Shown here: piece by piece, positions 45,450-56,744 of the stretch | Layout: every line of letters starts with the position of its first letter | Position numbering within the stretch: the stretch's first letter is position 1 | Assembly (NCBI GenBank): GCA_028583605.1 | Contig: CM053328.1 | Location: 15,559,107 to 15,623,106, forward strand | Origin: Dastarcus helophoroides | Lineage: Eukaryota; Arthropoda; Insecta; Coleoptera; Bothrideridae | DNA length: 64,000 nucleotides | Direction: 5' to 3' | The notes under the pieces: generated by a model | The model's database searches: none | The model's input: the letters and a program-made list of their open reading frames with translations, nothing else | Told to the model about the DNA's origin: nothing | Program-made: the position numbers and the translations under genes

Positions 45450-46830
45450 TCTCAAAATACCTTTTAAGATTTTAAATTCGAAAATTCTTCTAAATTTAGT
45501 CTTTTTTTTAACTTTTCAGCTTAAACTTAAAAATATTCCTATTTAAAATGCCAGCTTTAAAAGTGACATTTAGTAAAGTCTTGAATTTGTTTTATATAAT
45601 TTATTAAACATTTAAAAATTCACAATTTAGAAAATCGGATTTTTTTTTTAAATTATATTTTCAGAACAGACGAATTTTGTAAATGCTCGAAGATACAAAA
45701 ATTAGAAATTTCAAGAAAAATGTCAAATTAAAAAAAAAATTTAAGTCAAAATTTTGAAAAAGGTGGAAATTTTAAAATAAAATAAAAATAAAATTATGGA
45801 AAAATTATAAATTAGAGAAAAATTCGAAATTTTGATTATTGAAGGTAGAAATTTTCAAAAAAACCGAAAATTTTAAAAAAGGTTCAAAAATTTTAAGTAA
45901 AACCCAATTTGACAAAAAAGGAAAAAATAAAAAAGTCGAAATTTTAAATAAAAGTCCAATTTAAAAAAAATAGACATTTTTGAAAAATAAAGTAAGCATT
46001 TAAAAAAAAGTAGAAATTTTCAAAATAAGTCAACACTTCTTCGAGAAATTGTTAAAAATTTGAACAAAGGTGGAAATTATCAAAAAAAAATCTAAATTTC
46101 GAAGTCACAATTTTGGAAAAAGATTTTAATTTTGTGTTAAATTTGCAAAAAGTAAAATAAAAAATAATTAAAAATTTAAGATTCGAAGTATTCAAAATAA
46201 ATGGTAAATATAGTCAAAAGGTTCAAGAAAACCAAGCTTTTTAATAAAAGTCGAAGTCAGATTTTTCAAAAGGTCTTCAAGAGAGTCAATGTTTTCAAAA
46301 GTCGAAACTTTCAACAAAATCAAATTTTCCAAAAGAATTGAACTGTTTTGAAAAAATCGACTCTAAAAACAGTCAGATTTGCAAAAATATTTAAATTTCG
46401 AGTTAAAATTCCAAAAAGGGTCAAAATTTACGAAAATAGGGTCAAACATTTAAAAAAGGGCAAAATTTTTCAAAAAAAACTTCAAAACTTCGTGATAAGT
46501 CAAAATATTTAAAAAAAAAATTAAATATTGAAAAGGAAATTTTCAAAAAAGTTGGAATTTCTAAAAGAGAAAATAATTTATAAACACAAAATTTATAAAA
46601 AAAAAAGAAAAAGTTTAAAAAAGAAAATCAAAATATCCCCAAATAAGCCAGAATTTTAAAAAAGTTGGAATTGTCCAAAAATCAAAATTTCGAAAAAAAT
46701 TTAAAATTTTGAGAGTCGAACGTGAAACGGTTTACATTGTAAAAATAGCGGATATTTTAAAATGTAATTTTCGAAATAAATTAAAATTTTCGATACAAGC
46801 AAATTCTTTTAAAAAAGGCGGTGTTAAGTG
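45450..46830. repeat. Degenerate AT-rich array, family A
   Basis: The words are mainly GTCGAAATTTT, TTTCAAAAAAG and AAAAGTCAAAATTT, the complement of the forms at 16680-17700, so the array is mostly in the other orientation. No genes. Confidence 0.6.
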
Positions 46831-46954
46831 TGGTAGGCCACAGGGAAACGGGAAAATTTAATTGTTCAGTTAAAGGTAACAAAACTAACTTACTCAACTT
46901 TTACAGTTTTAAAGAGTTCGTGCAGATTGCAGAATGATGTTTTGTTCAAATTCG

Positions 46955-47025
46955 TTGATACCTTGAGCTGACAAACAGACAAACACACTTCCTCGTTTAT
47001 ATGTATATTAGTTAGGATGCATTTT
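46955..47025 (+). mobile_element. RTE-type retrotransposon 3' end or SINE tail fragment
   Basis: TGACAAACAGACAAACACAC followed by TTCCTCGTTTATATGTATAT and TAGTTAGGAT matches the familiar 3' end of insect RTE elements and their SINEs (GACAGACAGACA..CGTTTATAATATTAG). Nothing upstream of it codes. The match is from memory of the family. Confidence 0.45.
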
Positions 47026-47071
47026 TTAACGAGGGGTATTCAACGTTACGAATAATTATGGAAAATGTATA

Positions 47072-47094
47072 CAAATGTCGAAAGTTTGAGAAAC
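47072..47094. mobile_element. hAT-like terminal fragment
   Basis: TCGAAAGTTTGAGAAACACTG is the reverse complement of the common CAGTGTTTCTCAAACTTT hAT end. The partner is not found: the end-like text at 43025 has different flanking bases. Confidence 0.4.
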
Positions 47095-47105
47095 ACTGAC
47101 GTAGA

Positions 47106-48130
47106 TTAAGGAGCGGGTATCTGCCTAATTAAATTATAATTAGTTTATAAATTAAGAATTCCACAGCAGTACAAACTTACGTCAAAATTCGCATTCTGGC
47201 ATAAACTGTTGACAAATTGAGAGGGGGGTGCAAAGGGTACAATGTGGACAACAATAAGTCCATCTCTTACAACACGGTTTTTAGAAACATCTGCGCAAGC
47301 GGAAATCACTAAAGCTTGCGCAGATACGGCCTGAAGTATGAATCTTATTTTTCTGGGATATAAAGCTATATTTTCTGCATCGCATTAAAAAAAAATCATA
47401 TCAAGTACATTACGGAGATAAGATATTAGGAACAGAGCAATTAAATATATCTAATAAGAATTCTACATCTACAATTTTTTTTTTTGAGTCAAAGCGTTAA
47501 AATTGCGACATTAACAACAAAAACATGCACGCGATTCATTCATCCTTTCAAACACGCGTAATTTGCGATCGTAGGCACTTTTGTCCGGCCTTAGGAATAT
47601 TTCGCATACATAGAGTACACGGTTAGTGTGTTATTAATTTACGCAGAGATCGGCCGAATGGGTCTCCCGTTTGGCTTAAACATTCATGTTGACATTTAAT
47701 TTCCGACTTATTAATAAATGGGTTTCGAAACATTCCCCGGTTCAAGTTCGCATAATTTGTTGCTTCTACAAACTGCTATATGCAACGGACGTTTCCTAAG
47801 ATTTACACTCCTCCACGTTGTAAATTTATTAACGTTGTCTTTGTGCCGTTTAGGCGAATTTTAATTAAAATCCCATCGACTGCGATGACGAGGACAAAAA
47901 CGGGACATATTCGTCTAATGAAGATTTTGGATTTTTAATTCATAGAACCGAATTACTAACTTAATTATTTTCTGAAAGGTTTATATCGGATGTTCAAATG
48001 AAAAAGTCATCAAGCTGGCTTAAAATTCCTTGTGTTTTTAACGTATGTCTTAAAATAAGTTGTCAGTGACTTCAAGGTTTTAATGCATTTGGACTACTAT
48101 CATAAAAAATCTATTGATGTAAATCCCTAG
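47106..48130. other. Unique sequence island with a perfect hairpin
   Basis: No array words and no gene motifs. 47480-47900 has normal composition with CGATCG/ATTAAT words. A 12-bp perfect inverted repeat lies at 47289-47325. The stretch may be conserved non-coding DNA. Confidence 0.4.
47289..47325. repeat. Perfect 12-bp inverted repeat (hairpin)
   Basis: ATCTGCGCAAGC (47289-47300) and GCTTGCGCAGAT (47314-47325) are exact complements around a 13-base spacer. The GC-rich stem stands out in AT-rich sequence. No terminator or RNA family is recognised. Confidence 0.9.
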
Positions 48131-48455
48131 TAATTTTGTATAAAATTAATCGAATACCTTAAGACGACGATGGTGGTAGGCAGCGGGGTTGTCGGGGTAG
48201 TTGTAGCGCAACACAGCACCAATAGGTCCATAGCTTCGCCCTCACCCAAACCCTTCGTGCGCTGAATAAATTCCACATCCTGCTCGAGGTACCACTGTTA
48301 ACGCATAACATAACGGATCTAGACCGGAAGAGGTCGAAAAACAATCCCTAAATCAAGGTAAAACAGCAAACGCCGAAGATTGCATGGCTAAGGGGATGCT
48401 TAGTTTCTAGTTTGCGAACTCCAGATATCAGGTTTAAATTAGTTTTCCTACGGTA

Positions 48456-49570
48456 ATGCGAGGCTCTGCCTTTCCTTCCCTAGTTACTCGTGGGAATCTT
48501 ATGGACTCTCTAAGTAACGTAAAGGCTAGTGGAGCGCCCCAAGAAACACAATACCAAGTGGACCGAAATGTCCTCCAAACACTAGCCATCACAGAAGAAA
48601 TGGAAATGGGTTCACCTAAAAGCCCTGCTACTTCTGAACATGATGAGCAAGGTTTTCTTGCCTTAAGCGAAGTCCGAAAAGCTAACAAAGTAGGTCAGCG
48701 ACTTAAAGCTTAGAACGATGGGCCTTGCCGGAGCATCGAGGAAAAGGCACAAATGGCTGATACAGTACGGGCACACACCAGAAGAAGCCCGCACTCTAGC
48801 ACAAAAGCCGATGGAAAAATCATGCGAGAAGGGATCCAAAAGAAACCGCTCTGATGGTGCTACCTTTGACGATAGAACCAAAAAAAGGAAGAATGAGGTG
48901 GCAACAAATGCCCCAACTACAGCAACACAGAAACCAACAGCCTCATATAAGCAGGCTCCAGAAGGTGTTAAAGTGGGTACCTTCCCAAAAACTTTCCCGA
49001 ATCGCTTCTTAATACAGAGCAATTAAATTCTCTACAAAAGGCGATTCTGGAAACAAATTGTCGAACAAAAAGAAGGCACAATAAAGCCTAAATTTCTTGG
49101 CTAGACATTCAAGCCAGGATTCTTGGTTCTCTCTTGTACCAATGAGGCCACCACGCATGGCTGCTTGGCATGGCGAGGGAACTAAAACCCTGGGAAGGAG
49201 CTAAATTGCAGGCAACAAATAGTCATGGGATACTTTTCGAACAGTTCGGAGGATCCTACTGAAAAGATTTTAGAATTTGTGAAAGCCCAAAACGAAGCAT
49301 GAGCGCAAAGGAATGGAAAGTACTCAATCGAATAAACGAAAAAACCTCCGCTTAACTCACGCTACCGGTGGACCATCAATCCTTCGAGACCCTTAAAAAG
49401 GCTAGCGTTCTTGTGAATTTTAAGTTTGGTCAAGTTTATCTTAGGCCAAGGACGGGCTTACAGAAAGTTAGAGAGCCAGGAAACACCACCAAAGTGGCTG
49501 AGGCAGCTGAGCCTACGGGAAGTGAACTCTCCAAAGTGGCCTTCGGAAAATGCATCTTCCAAAGGTAAGG
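48456..49570 (+). pseudogene. Retrotransposon gag-like ORF1 pseudogene (DUF4780-like)
   Basis: 48456-48713 opens the ORF (MRGSAFPSLVTRGNLMDSLS). After a stop, 48718-49026 holds GASRKRHKWLIQYGHTPEEA, the usual start of a basic region in insect non-LTR gag proteins, followed by a Lys/Arg-rich stretch. After more stops, text near 49170-49450 reads LKPWEGAKLQATNSHG, then CESPKRSMSAKEWKVLNRIN, then VDHQSFETLKKASVLVNFKF, which resembles the DUF4780 domain found in insect retrotransposon gag proteins. Several stops and shifts make it non-functional. The role would be RNA binding. Confidence 0.7.
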
Positions 49571-49684
49571 CTTTTCAACAGCCTTCCACTTTCAAAGAAA
49601 TCTCCAACAAATGCAAAAAGCAGAAGGGATCCACGAAAGGCCCAGCCCGAAAAGAGGTCGAAGGCTCCAAAAACAGAGCCAAAA

Positions 49685-50493
49685 AATGACCTCTATTGGG
49701 TGCATCCAAATAAACCTTCATCACGCAAAAATTGCCTCGAATGTGCTTAGCCGAAGATTTATTTGGGAAAAACTAAATATAGCGCTCATCCAAGAGCCTT
49801 GGGTAAATAGAGGATGAATTAGAGGATGAATTAGAGGCCTTCCAACCGAACCATGTAAGTTAATGAACATGAATCACCAAGAGCAGCTTTGCTCCTCAGC
49901 AACAAAATTTTCGTATCTTTTCCAGAGTTTATCACAAAGGACTTGGCAGTAGTGGAGGTGGAAGTGCCAACGCCAGGGTGTGTGCAAAAGGTAGTCATTG
50001 CCTCTGCATACTTCCCTGAGAAAACATAGAACACCCACCGCCAGAGGACGTAAAACGACTCATCAACTACTGCAAGGAAAAGCACAAACACTACGTCGTA
50101 GGTTGTGATGCCAACTTGCATCATATAGCATGGGGCAGCACAAACACAAACTTACGAGGTGAGTACGTTTTTGAATATTTGTCTCGTAGTAATATAGACA
50201 TTATGAATACTGGGAACAATCCCACATTTATAAACAGTGTAAGGAGAGAAGTGTCAGATATAACACTAGCCAGCACCTTTATAAGTAACTTAATCTATAA
50301 CTGGCATGTCTCAAAAGAAACCGCAATGTCAGATCATCAGCACATTGGATTTGACATTCAGGCATTAATAACATGTCTTCAAACTTACAGAAACCCAAAA
50401 CTAACGGACAGGAAGTTATACCGTGACTTATTAAAGTCTGAAATCCCTGATCAACCACGAATAATTGATACAGTGGAAGATCTAGAATTTTAA
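49685..50493 (+). pseudogene. Retrotransposon APE-type endonuclease pseudogene
   Basis: The start MTSIGCIQINLHHAKIASNV, with NIALIQEPWVNRG (49689-49817), is the classic N terminus of jockey/R1-type endonucleases, containing the catalytic Asn and Glu. The middle is broken (frame changes near 49820-50100). The end is intact in 50116-50493: the preceding text reads YVVGCDANLHH, then IAWGSTNTNLRGEYVF, NPTFINSVRREVSDITLAST and the catalytic MSDHQHIGFDI. The frame ends shortly after the domain, at 50493, where RT sequence should begin. Confidence 0.85.
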
Positions 50494-50705
50494 TCTAACG
50501 AACTGCTGTAACTCGGAAACGAAAAGTTTTAATACATATGTTTATAAAGACTTTTTGTCTTATTTTGGGCTCTAAAATACGATCCTGAATTTATGGTACT
50601 ACTTAAAGAATCACAATAGATCTATAAGGTCGCAGTGATGAGAGGAATCTATGATATATATCCTGTCCGGCCCATATCATATCTAATCTATCTAATCTAA
50701 ACTAA

Positions 50706-50931
50706 GACGACGATTTTATGAATTTGTGTATCTTGTCATGTTTCGGCAAAGAAAATAACTTTCCTAAGATTTCTTTTGCTTTAGAACATTGTAACCTCTT
50801 TGATAATAAAACGTCAAAGTGATAACTGACTGACCAATCAAAACAATCAATAAGAAATCACTTGCCTTTTTCGCTACGTCCTTTTCTAACAAAATATCAC
50901 AGCACAGTTAATGACTTTTTTATTTGAACTA
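50706..50931. other. Spacer, nothing recognised
   Basis: Short AT-rich stretch between the retrotransposon tail and the next hAT-type element. It holds no open frame. Confidence 0.3.
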
Positions 50932-50939
50932 GTGTTTCA

Positions 50940-52457
50940 CGAATTTCTTGTTCTTGTTCTACTTTTTTTTGTTCTTGTCTTGTTCTTGTTGCAAGAGCAA
51001 ATTTGGAAAAAAATTTAAATTCCAAAAAACATCAAAATTAAAAGATAAGGTTCAATTTTAAATTTTTTTTCTTAAAATGCCACTATTTAAGAGTCAAAAA
51101 TTTAAGAAAAAATTAAGTTTTTCTCTAAACTTTGATTTTTTTTCAAAATTTCAAGCTTTTCAGTCAACTTTAAATTTTATTCTCTGAATTTCAATTTTCA
51201 TTTTGATATTTCGATTTTTTCTCGAAATTTTGATGTCGACTCTATTTTTTAAAATTTTTTGACTTTGATCGTAAAATTTTTCCCCACGAAACTTATCTCA
51301 ATTTCGATTTATTATTGAAACTTGGAATTTTAATTTCAAGAGCTCGGATTTGAATTCTAAATTTCGGAAAACATTTTTTTAAGGAATCTCGTAAACAAAA
51401 TCGAAGGGTTTAAATTTAAAATCGAAAAATTGACTCTGAAATAAAATATGAAGTAAGAATGTTACACTAATTTAAAATTGAAAATCAGAATTTGAGAAAA
51501 AGTTAAAAAAATTTTAAGAAACTCAGTTTTTCTCAAATTATTGAAATTTCTAGTTCCTTCTACGTTTCCTAAGTTTTTTCTCCAAATTTTCACTGCCTAT
51601 TATAGCAATTTGATGAGTAAAATCTAAAATTTAAATGTAACGTCTAAAAATTCGACTTTGAGGTTAAAACTTTAACTGAGGAATTTTAATTTAGTCATCA
51701 AATTTCAGAAAAATTCAGAAATTCAAAAAAAGTTTAACATGTTCAAATAAAACTGTGAGTATTTTCCCGTAATTTGTAATCTTTCGAATTAAAAATATGT
51801 TAGGTTTTCTTGAAAAGCTGAAAATTTTGGTTGCAAAATTCAAATTTTAAGTTCACACTGAAATTTAAGCTTCAAATTTCGCTAATAAGGTCAATATTTC
51901 TGGAAAAAACACGAAATTAGCACTAAAACAATGTTTTTAATTTGGAGTATTTTCTCCTATCAACTTTTTTCTCGAAATTTCCAATGTAAATGTACAACTT
52001 AAAGTTCAAAAATATTATTTTTTTAATTTCATTTTTTTCTTGATTCTTAGTTACAAACTCCGATTTTTTTAATAAATTTTGGATGGGTTCTCCTTTTGAA
52101 AGTCCACATATCCAATTTATCGTTTTATTTGGTCTTTACATCTTTTATACATAATGTACTTTTTAAATTGATCGTGTCGCAATAAATTCTGAATCTGCTT
52201 TGTTGTTGCCCATGCACAAAACAAACAAATCAGCAAAAACAAGAAAAAACAAGACTCTTGCTAGCAAGACAAAAATCAAATCAGCAAGAAAATGGCAAGA
52301 CAAGAAATTAAACAACTTCTTGTCTTGTTCAGCAAGACAAGAATCAAACCAGCCAGAAAATGGCAAGACAAGAAATAAAACAACTTCTTGTCTTGTTCAG
52401 CCAGACAAGACAAGAAGTTATATAGCGAGACAAGAAATCTTGCTTTATGCATCACTA
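50940..52457. mobile_element. hAT-type non-autonomous element with family A interior and TTCTTGTC subterminal repeats
   Basis: The left end TAGTGTTTCACGAATTTCTT and the right end, on the minus strand TAGTGATGCATAAAGCAAGA, are imperfect inverted repeats. They are flanked by identical ATTTGAAC (50932-50939 and 52458-52465). TTCTTGTTCTTG and CTTGTCTTGTTC words crowd both ends (50955-50998 and, inverted, 52215-52435). The interior 51000-52160 is family A array. No transposase is present. Confidence 0.82.
52215..52435. repeat. 68-bp minisatellite, about 2-3 copies
   Basis: AGCAAGAAAATGGCAAGACA at 52283 recurs as AGCCAGAAAATGGCAAGACA at 52351, with a third partial copy on each side. Each unit holds CAAGACAAGAA and TTCTTGTCTTG, an internal inverted repeat. 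Open frames on both strands here (52163-52467) are by-products. Confidence 0.85.
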
Positions 52458-52465
52458 ATTTGAAC

Positions 52466-53710
52466 ACCCTATAGATACGTCAAAATTTAAGATTTCAAGA
52501 ATAAACTCAAAGACTTTCATTTTAAAAATTCCCAATTTTTCCTCAGAATCGATAAAACTGAAATATTTAGTTTTGGAAATTTTGAGTTTTCTCCAATATT
52601 TTAAAATCTATAAATAATACATATATTTTTTTTAACTTGGAGATTAAAATTTTCTAATAATTTTTTGGGGGGATGGAGGAATTTTGATGTTACTCTTTAA
52701 ATTTCAGATTGAGATTTGAATTTATATATTTTTTTTCATATCGAATAAGTCGAAAATTTTAGTACCTGAAAATTTCGAGTTTTCTTCCAATATTTCGAAA
52801 TTCATAATTTCTAGTATAAATTTTAATATTAAAATTAGATCTGTTTTACAATTTCAAGTTTTCTTGAAATTACGGATGTTTTTTCTTGAAATATCAGATC
52901 TTTTTTTTAGGAAAATTTCGAGGTTTTTCTATAAACTAGTCAATATTATTTTCGATTAAAGTTTTGATTAAGTCCAAATATTTAATTTTGGAAGTCTCGA
53001 ATTTCCTTCCAATATTTCAAAATTCATAGTTTCCACTTTTTTTTTAATTTTGAGTTTTAAAGTCGAATTTGTTACAATTTAAAATTTTCTCCAAATTTCA
53101 ACTTTTTTCTCAAAGTCTTGTATTATTTTGAGAAATTTTTGGGTTTTTCTTTAAGTTTCAAGTTGATATTTATAATTTCTAGTTTTATATTAAAATGTTC
53201 TCGGAAATTTTGAGGTTTTTCCCAACAAATCGAAATTTCTAATATTAAATTATTATTTAAAATTTGTATGAAATTTTCATTTTAAATTCAAATTCAAAAT
53301 CTTAGTTTATATATTAAAATTTTCACGTTTTGAAATAGAAACTTGTTTTTCAGATGTCAGATTGGGATAGAAATTTCTAAAATAAGTATGTTTGCAGACA
53401 CTAATTCAAATTTTAACCCAAGTTGAAATTTTAAATTTAAAAATTTTTTACTTATATTTGGAAATTTTAATTTACATCCAACGTCGACATTCGAAGAGTC
53501 AAGTGAAATTTCAACTAAATAAGACGAATTATTAAATAGGGGGTACCTTGGAATTATGAATTTCAGAATTTAGAGTTGAGTTTGAAATTCCATTTTCGAG
53601 TTTTCATTTTTTTCTGGATACTTTTTTCCTTTCTAAAAGTTCATTTTAATTATGAAAATTCGACTTTTTTTCTTAAAATCTTGATTTTAATCACACAATT
53701 TCATATGTAG
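52466..53710. repeat. Degenerate AT-rich array, family A
   Basis: Words GAAATTTTGAGTTTT, CCAATATTTCGAAATT and TTTTCTCGAAA recur. TTTTGAGTTTTCTCCAATAT and TTTCGAGTTTTCTTCCAATA, near 52579 and 52786, and TCTCGAATTTCCTTCCAATA, near 52998, give a local spacing of about 210 bp. Confidence 0.55.
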
Positions 53711-53875
53711 ATCAGAGCCGTAACGAGGCAAGTGCACCGGCACAGAACTCAATGCTAAGGGGACCCCAAAATTATTAAATAGACATATTAAGATTAGAGC
53801 CGACTTTAGGGTGCGCGCATCCAGAACTTTCATCCGAGGAGGCAAATCCTGAGGACGGCATTTGGCTGCGAAGCG
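53711..53875. mobile_element. DNA-transposon terminal fragments (hAT-like)
   Basis: CAGAGCCGTAACGAGGCAAG (53714) and TAGAGCCGACTTTAGGGTGC (53795) resemble hAT-type ends in which CAG(A/G)GCCG is followed by a GC-rich stretch. Neither has a recognised partner. The GC content contrasts with the surroundings. Confidence 0.35.
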
Positions 53876-56170
53876 TTAAGTTTCTGTTTAATTAACCAAA
53901 AGATATATTTGTTGATTCTTAAAAGTCCAAATTTCTAGAAAAACATAGAAATTAAAGCCTCGAATATTTTTGTTCGTAATTTTTATAGAGACATTTTTTT
54001 CTCAAATTTCTGGAACTAGAGTAGATATTTCAAGTCACTGAAAGAGAAAGAAAAAAAAATTGAAAATTACACTATTAAAATTTTCCTCGAAACGGACTAT
54101 TTCTCGAATTCTTCAATTCTTCAATTTTATTTTTAAAAATTTGACCCTAAATCGAGTTTAAACTAAAAATTTTAACTTTTAAACTCGAAGTTTTGATTTC
54201 ATTTCAAAAATGTTTCCTGAAGTGTAAAACTTATGACGATGAAAGTGAAAAAGGCTAAAATAGCAATTTTAACCTCCACATTTCTCTGAATAAACTTGAT
54301 ATTTTAAAACTGAAAAGAAGAAGTGGAAATTAAAAAAAAGTAAAATGTAGGCAAAATTTATTTAAATTTTTTTAAATTCGCTTCTGTTCCCTAATTTTGA
54401 ATTTCTTCTCTGTAGATGTGTGGGAAAGATTCTGGAGTGGCATTATGCACGTCACCCTCCAATTTTCGTCTATTTGTAAGTAAGGCCCTTTTGCCACACT
54501 TTATTGCCATCATTTCGTTTTACGTGTCACGCTGTTTCATTTCATATGTCACATACTATATTGATCTTGAGTCTTGACCACTTCTTCAAAGATATGCCAT
54601 TCGAAGCTGTAACGTCCTTAGAATTTCGATTTTAAATTCGGGCTTTTAGTTTATTTTTTTTTTAGATTATAATACGTATTTCTCGAAATTTTAAACTTTG
54701 TAAGATCATACCCAAAATTTCAAGATGAAAGTCGGAATTAAAAAAACCAATCTGTTGTGAATAAAGTTAGAAATTTCGAAAAAATTAAACTACATTTAAA
54801 GATAAAAGTTATTTAATTTACACATTAGTTTTTCTAATTTTAGATTGTTCTTGTTTTGTTCTACGATCAATCCTAACATCACACTTTTTTCTAATATTGT
54901 AACTATTTCCCAATATTTCGTTCTTTTTTGTGATCCTAGTCAAAATAATTTCAAAGTTACAGTCGAAATTTCGATATAGATCTGAAATATCGGGACTAAA
55001 GACAAAATTTTATATTTAAGGTCACCAAGAAAAAAATGTAGCAGAAATTTTAAAATAATGTCATAACAAAATTTAGATTTGAAAGAAAAATTTAACAAAC
55101 CAAACAGAAAAACAAATTTCACAAAGTTTTGTTAGAAATTGACCTCTTCTAAAACTTCAAGAAATTCGAAACTTTTTATTCACTGAAAAAAGCTTTAAAA
55201 AGTCATTATTTATAAAAACCGAATTATGAAATTTAAATTCGGAATTAAAAAAATATATATTCAAATTAAGAGCAAAAAAATTGTCGAAATTATAAAAACT
55301 TTGAAAACCAATTCCAAATTCAAAAAGCACCATTAATTTGTTAAATCAAGTACTGAATTTTAGGAAAAGCCAAAATTTCGAGAAAAAACTGGTTATTTTG
55401 GGGGCAAGAAGTTCCCAGAATTTTAAATTTGATTAAATAATAAAATTGTGTTTTCCAATTCAAAATATTCAACCTTCTTTTCCAAATTATTTTATTAAAA
55501 AAAATCTCGTTTTTGCTCGAAATCAGAAAAAGGCAAGTTTGTGGAAAAAAGTCGTATAATTATAAAAAAGAATATTCTAAATATCCTTTTTTCTCAAGAT
55601 AAAGACCTTTTCCTCGACATTTCGGCAGTTGAAATTTGAAGAATAAAGTCAACATTCCCAAAAAAATCTTAAATTTTTAATTTTAAATTAAAAATTATAA
55701 AATTTAGAGATTAAACCGAAACATTCTCGAATTTTTCAATGAAAATTATGACTTTGGAGGCGACCTTCATTTTAAAAATCATTAAAGAAAAATCTAGATT
55801 TTGAGGTTAAAATCAATATTTCGCGAAAAGAAAAAAATTTTTAGGTCCAAACTTGAAATTTTTAGAAGTAAAAATTTCAAAAAAGAATCCTGGAAAATTC
55901 AGTGTTAAATAAACTTTTGCTACTAAAGTTAGAATTTCGACGTAAAATCAGAATTCGGATTTTCTCTCGAAGATTCTATATTTAAACTCTAAATTTGTCC
56001 CAGCTTTTAAAAATTGCGTTTTCTCGAATATTCGACTTTTAAATTCGAAACCTCAACATTTCTACAAAATATCTAAATCTAGAGAAAAATGTTAAATGTA
56101 AACTCGAAATTTTGATAACTTTTTTCTAAATAATTTTTATTTGGATTTTTTTTCAAGCTTAATATAATCA
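53876..56170. repeat. Degenerate AT-rich array, family A
   Basis: Mixed-orientation words AAATTTCGA, GAAATTTTGA and AAAATTTCAAG, interrupted at 54410-54610 by a short unique stretch. The frame 54940-55122 is a by-product. Confidence 0.55.
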
Positions 56171-56178
56171 GTTTCTCT

Positions 56179-56215
56179 CTGAAGATGACAGCTTGGCTGT
56201 CGAAACGCGTTAGAG
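56179..56215 (+). ncRNA. Hammerhead-like motif, Penelope type
   Basis: CTGAAGA (56179-56185), one extra T, a perfect stem GACAG..CTGTC, then GAAA (56202-56205) and CGCGTT. The arrangement is the same as in the two terminal copies of the Penelope-like element at 39677-41612, so it is probably a relic of another such element. No coding part lies nearby. Confidence 0.5.
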
Positions 56216-56269
56216 CAACCTTTATTGTGTTTTTTAATCTTTCTTGGTTTCAGGGGACAAGTTCTGTGT

Positions 56270-56635
56270 TTCAAGCTTAATACGACAATTTTGACTTTTT
56301 TTTCTTAAAATTTCGACATTAAACTGGAAATATTGACTTTTTTTGAGTTTCTTTCTGCTTTAACCTCAACTTTTAACTTTCAGGCGAAATTTCTAATTAT
56401 AAATCAAAAATGGCGTCAAATTGTTTTTTGTCCGGGGTAACGCTAATATTAGGGCGGGCCTTGTTGGGGCAATATATTTTTGGTTTTTGATCCTCTTCAA
56501 TGTTTGGCGTACCTCGGTTTTTTTTTCTTATTCGCACTAGAAACATTTTGGAAGCATTACATTTTTTTTAGTTGTGACATTTTTTATGACACCTCGTTTA
56601 AGTTATCAAAAATATTTTGTTTCTCGTTTATTTTT
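56270..56635. other. Remnant array and unclassified sequence
   Basis: Family A words to about 56410, then a short moderately GC-rich stretch (GTCCGGGGTAACGC, GGGCGGGCCTTGTTGGGG) of unknown origin. No gene. Confidence 0.3.
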
Positions 56636-56668
56636 AGGGCTCTGATTTAATATTTTGTACAGAGCCCT
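56636..56668. repeat. Perfect 9-bp inverted repeat (hairpin)
   Basis: AGGGCTCTG (56636-56644) and CAGAGCCCT (56660-56668) are exact complements around a 15-base AT-rich loop. It lies just upstream of the hammerhead-like repeat on the same region. Role unknown. Confidence 0.85.
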
Positions 56669-56744
56669 TTGAAAGCTAGCTACTGCATTGAACTACAATA
56701 ATAATCTAATACACAGAACATAAGTTCGAACATTTATCAGATTT

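Larger units (their letters stand above)
48150..50705 (+). mobile_element. Non-LTR retrotransposon copy lacking its reverse transcriptase
   Basis: It consists of an apparent 5' UTR (48150-48450), a gag-like ORF1 with breaks (48456-49570), a second ORF start with an endonuclease (49690-50493), then about 200 bp of apparent 3' UTR ending ATCATATCTAATCTATCTAA near 50695. The RT that should follow the endonuclease is absent, so several kilobases have been lost. The short TCTAATCTATC tail is typical of jockey/R1-type elements. The 5' boundary is approximate. Confidence 0.75.

Noticed and set aside
43018..47094. One hAT element spanning the CAGTGGTGCCCAACACTT and GAGAAACACTG ends
   Set aside because: The 8 bases flanking the two ends differ and the ends match only moderately, so they are listed as separate fragments.
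52163..52467. Lys/Ser-rich and Leu/Phe-rich frames over the 68-bp repeat
   Set aside because: Both strands are open because the CAAGACAAGAA repeat lacks stops. There are no protein motifs.
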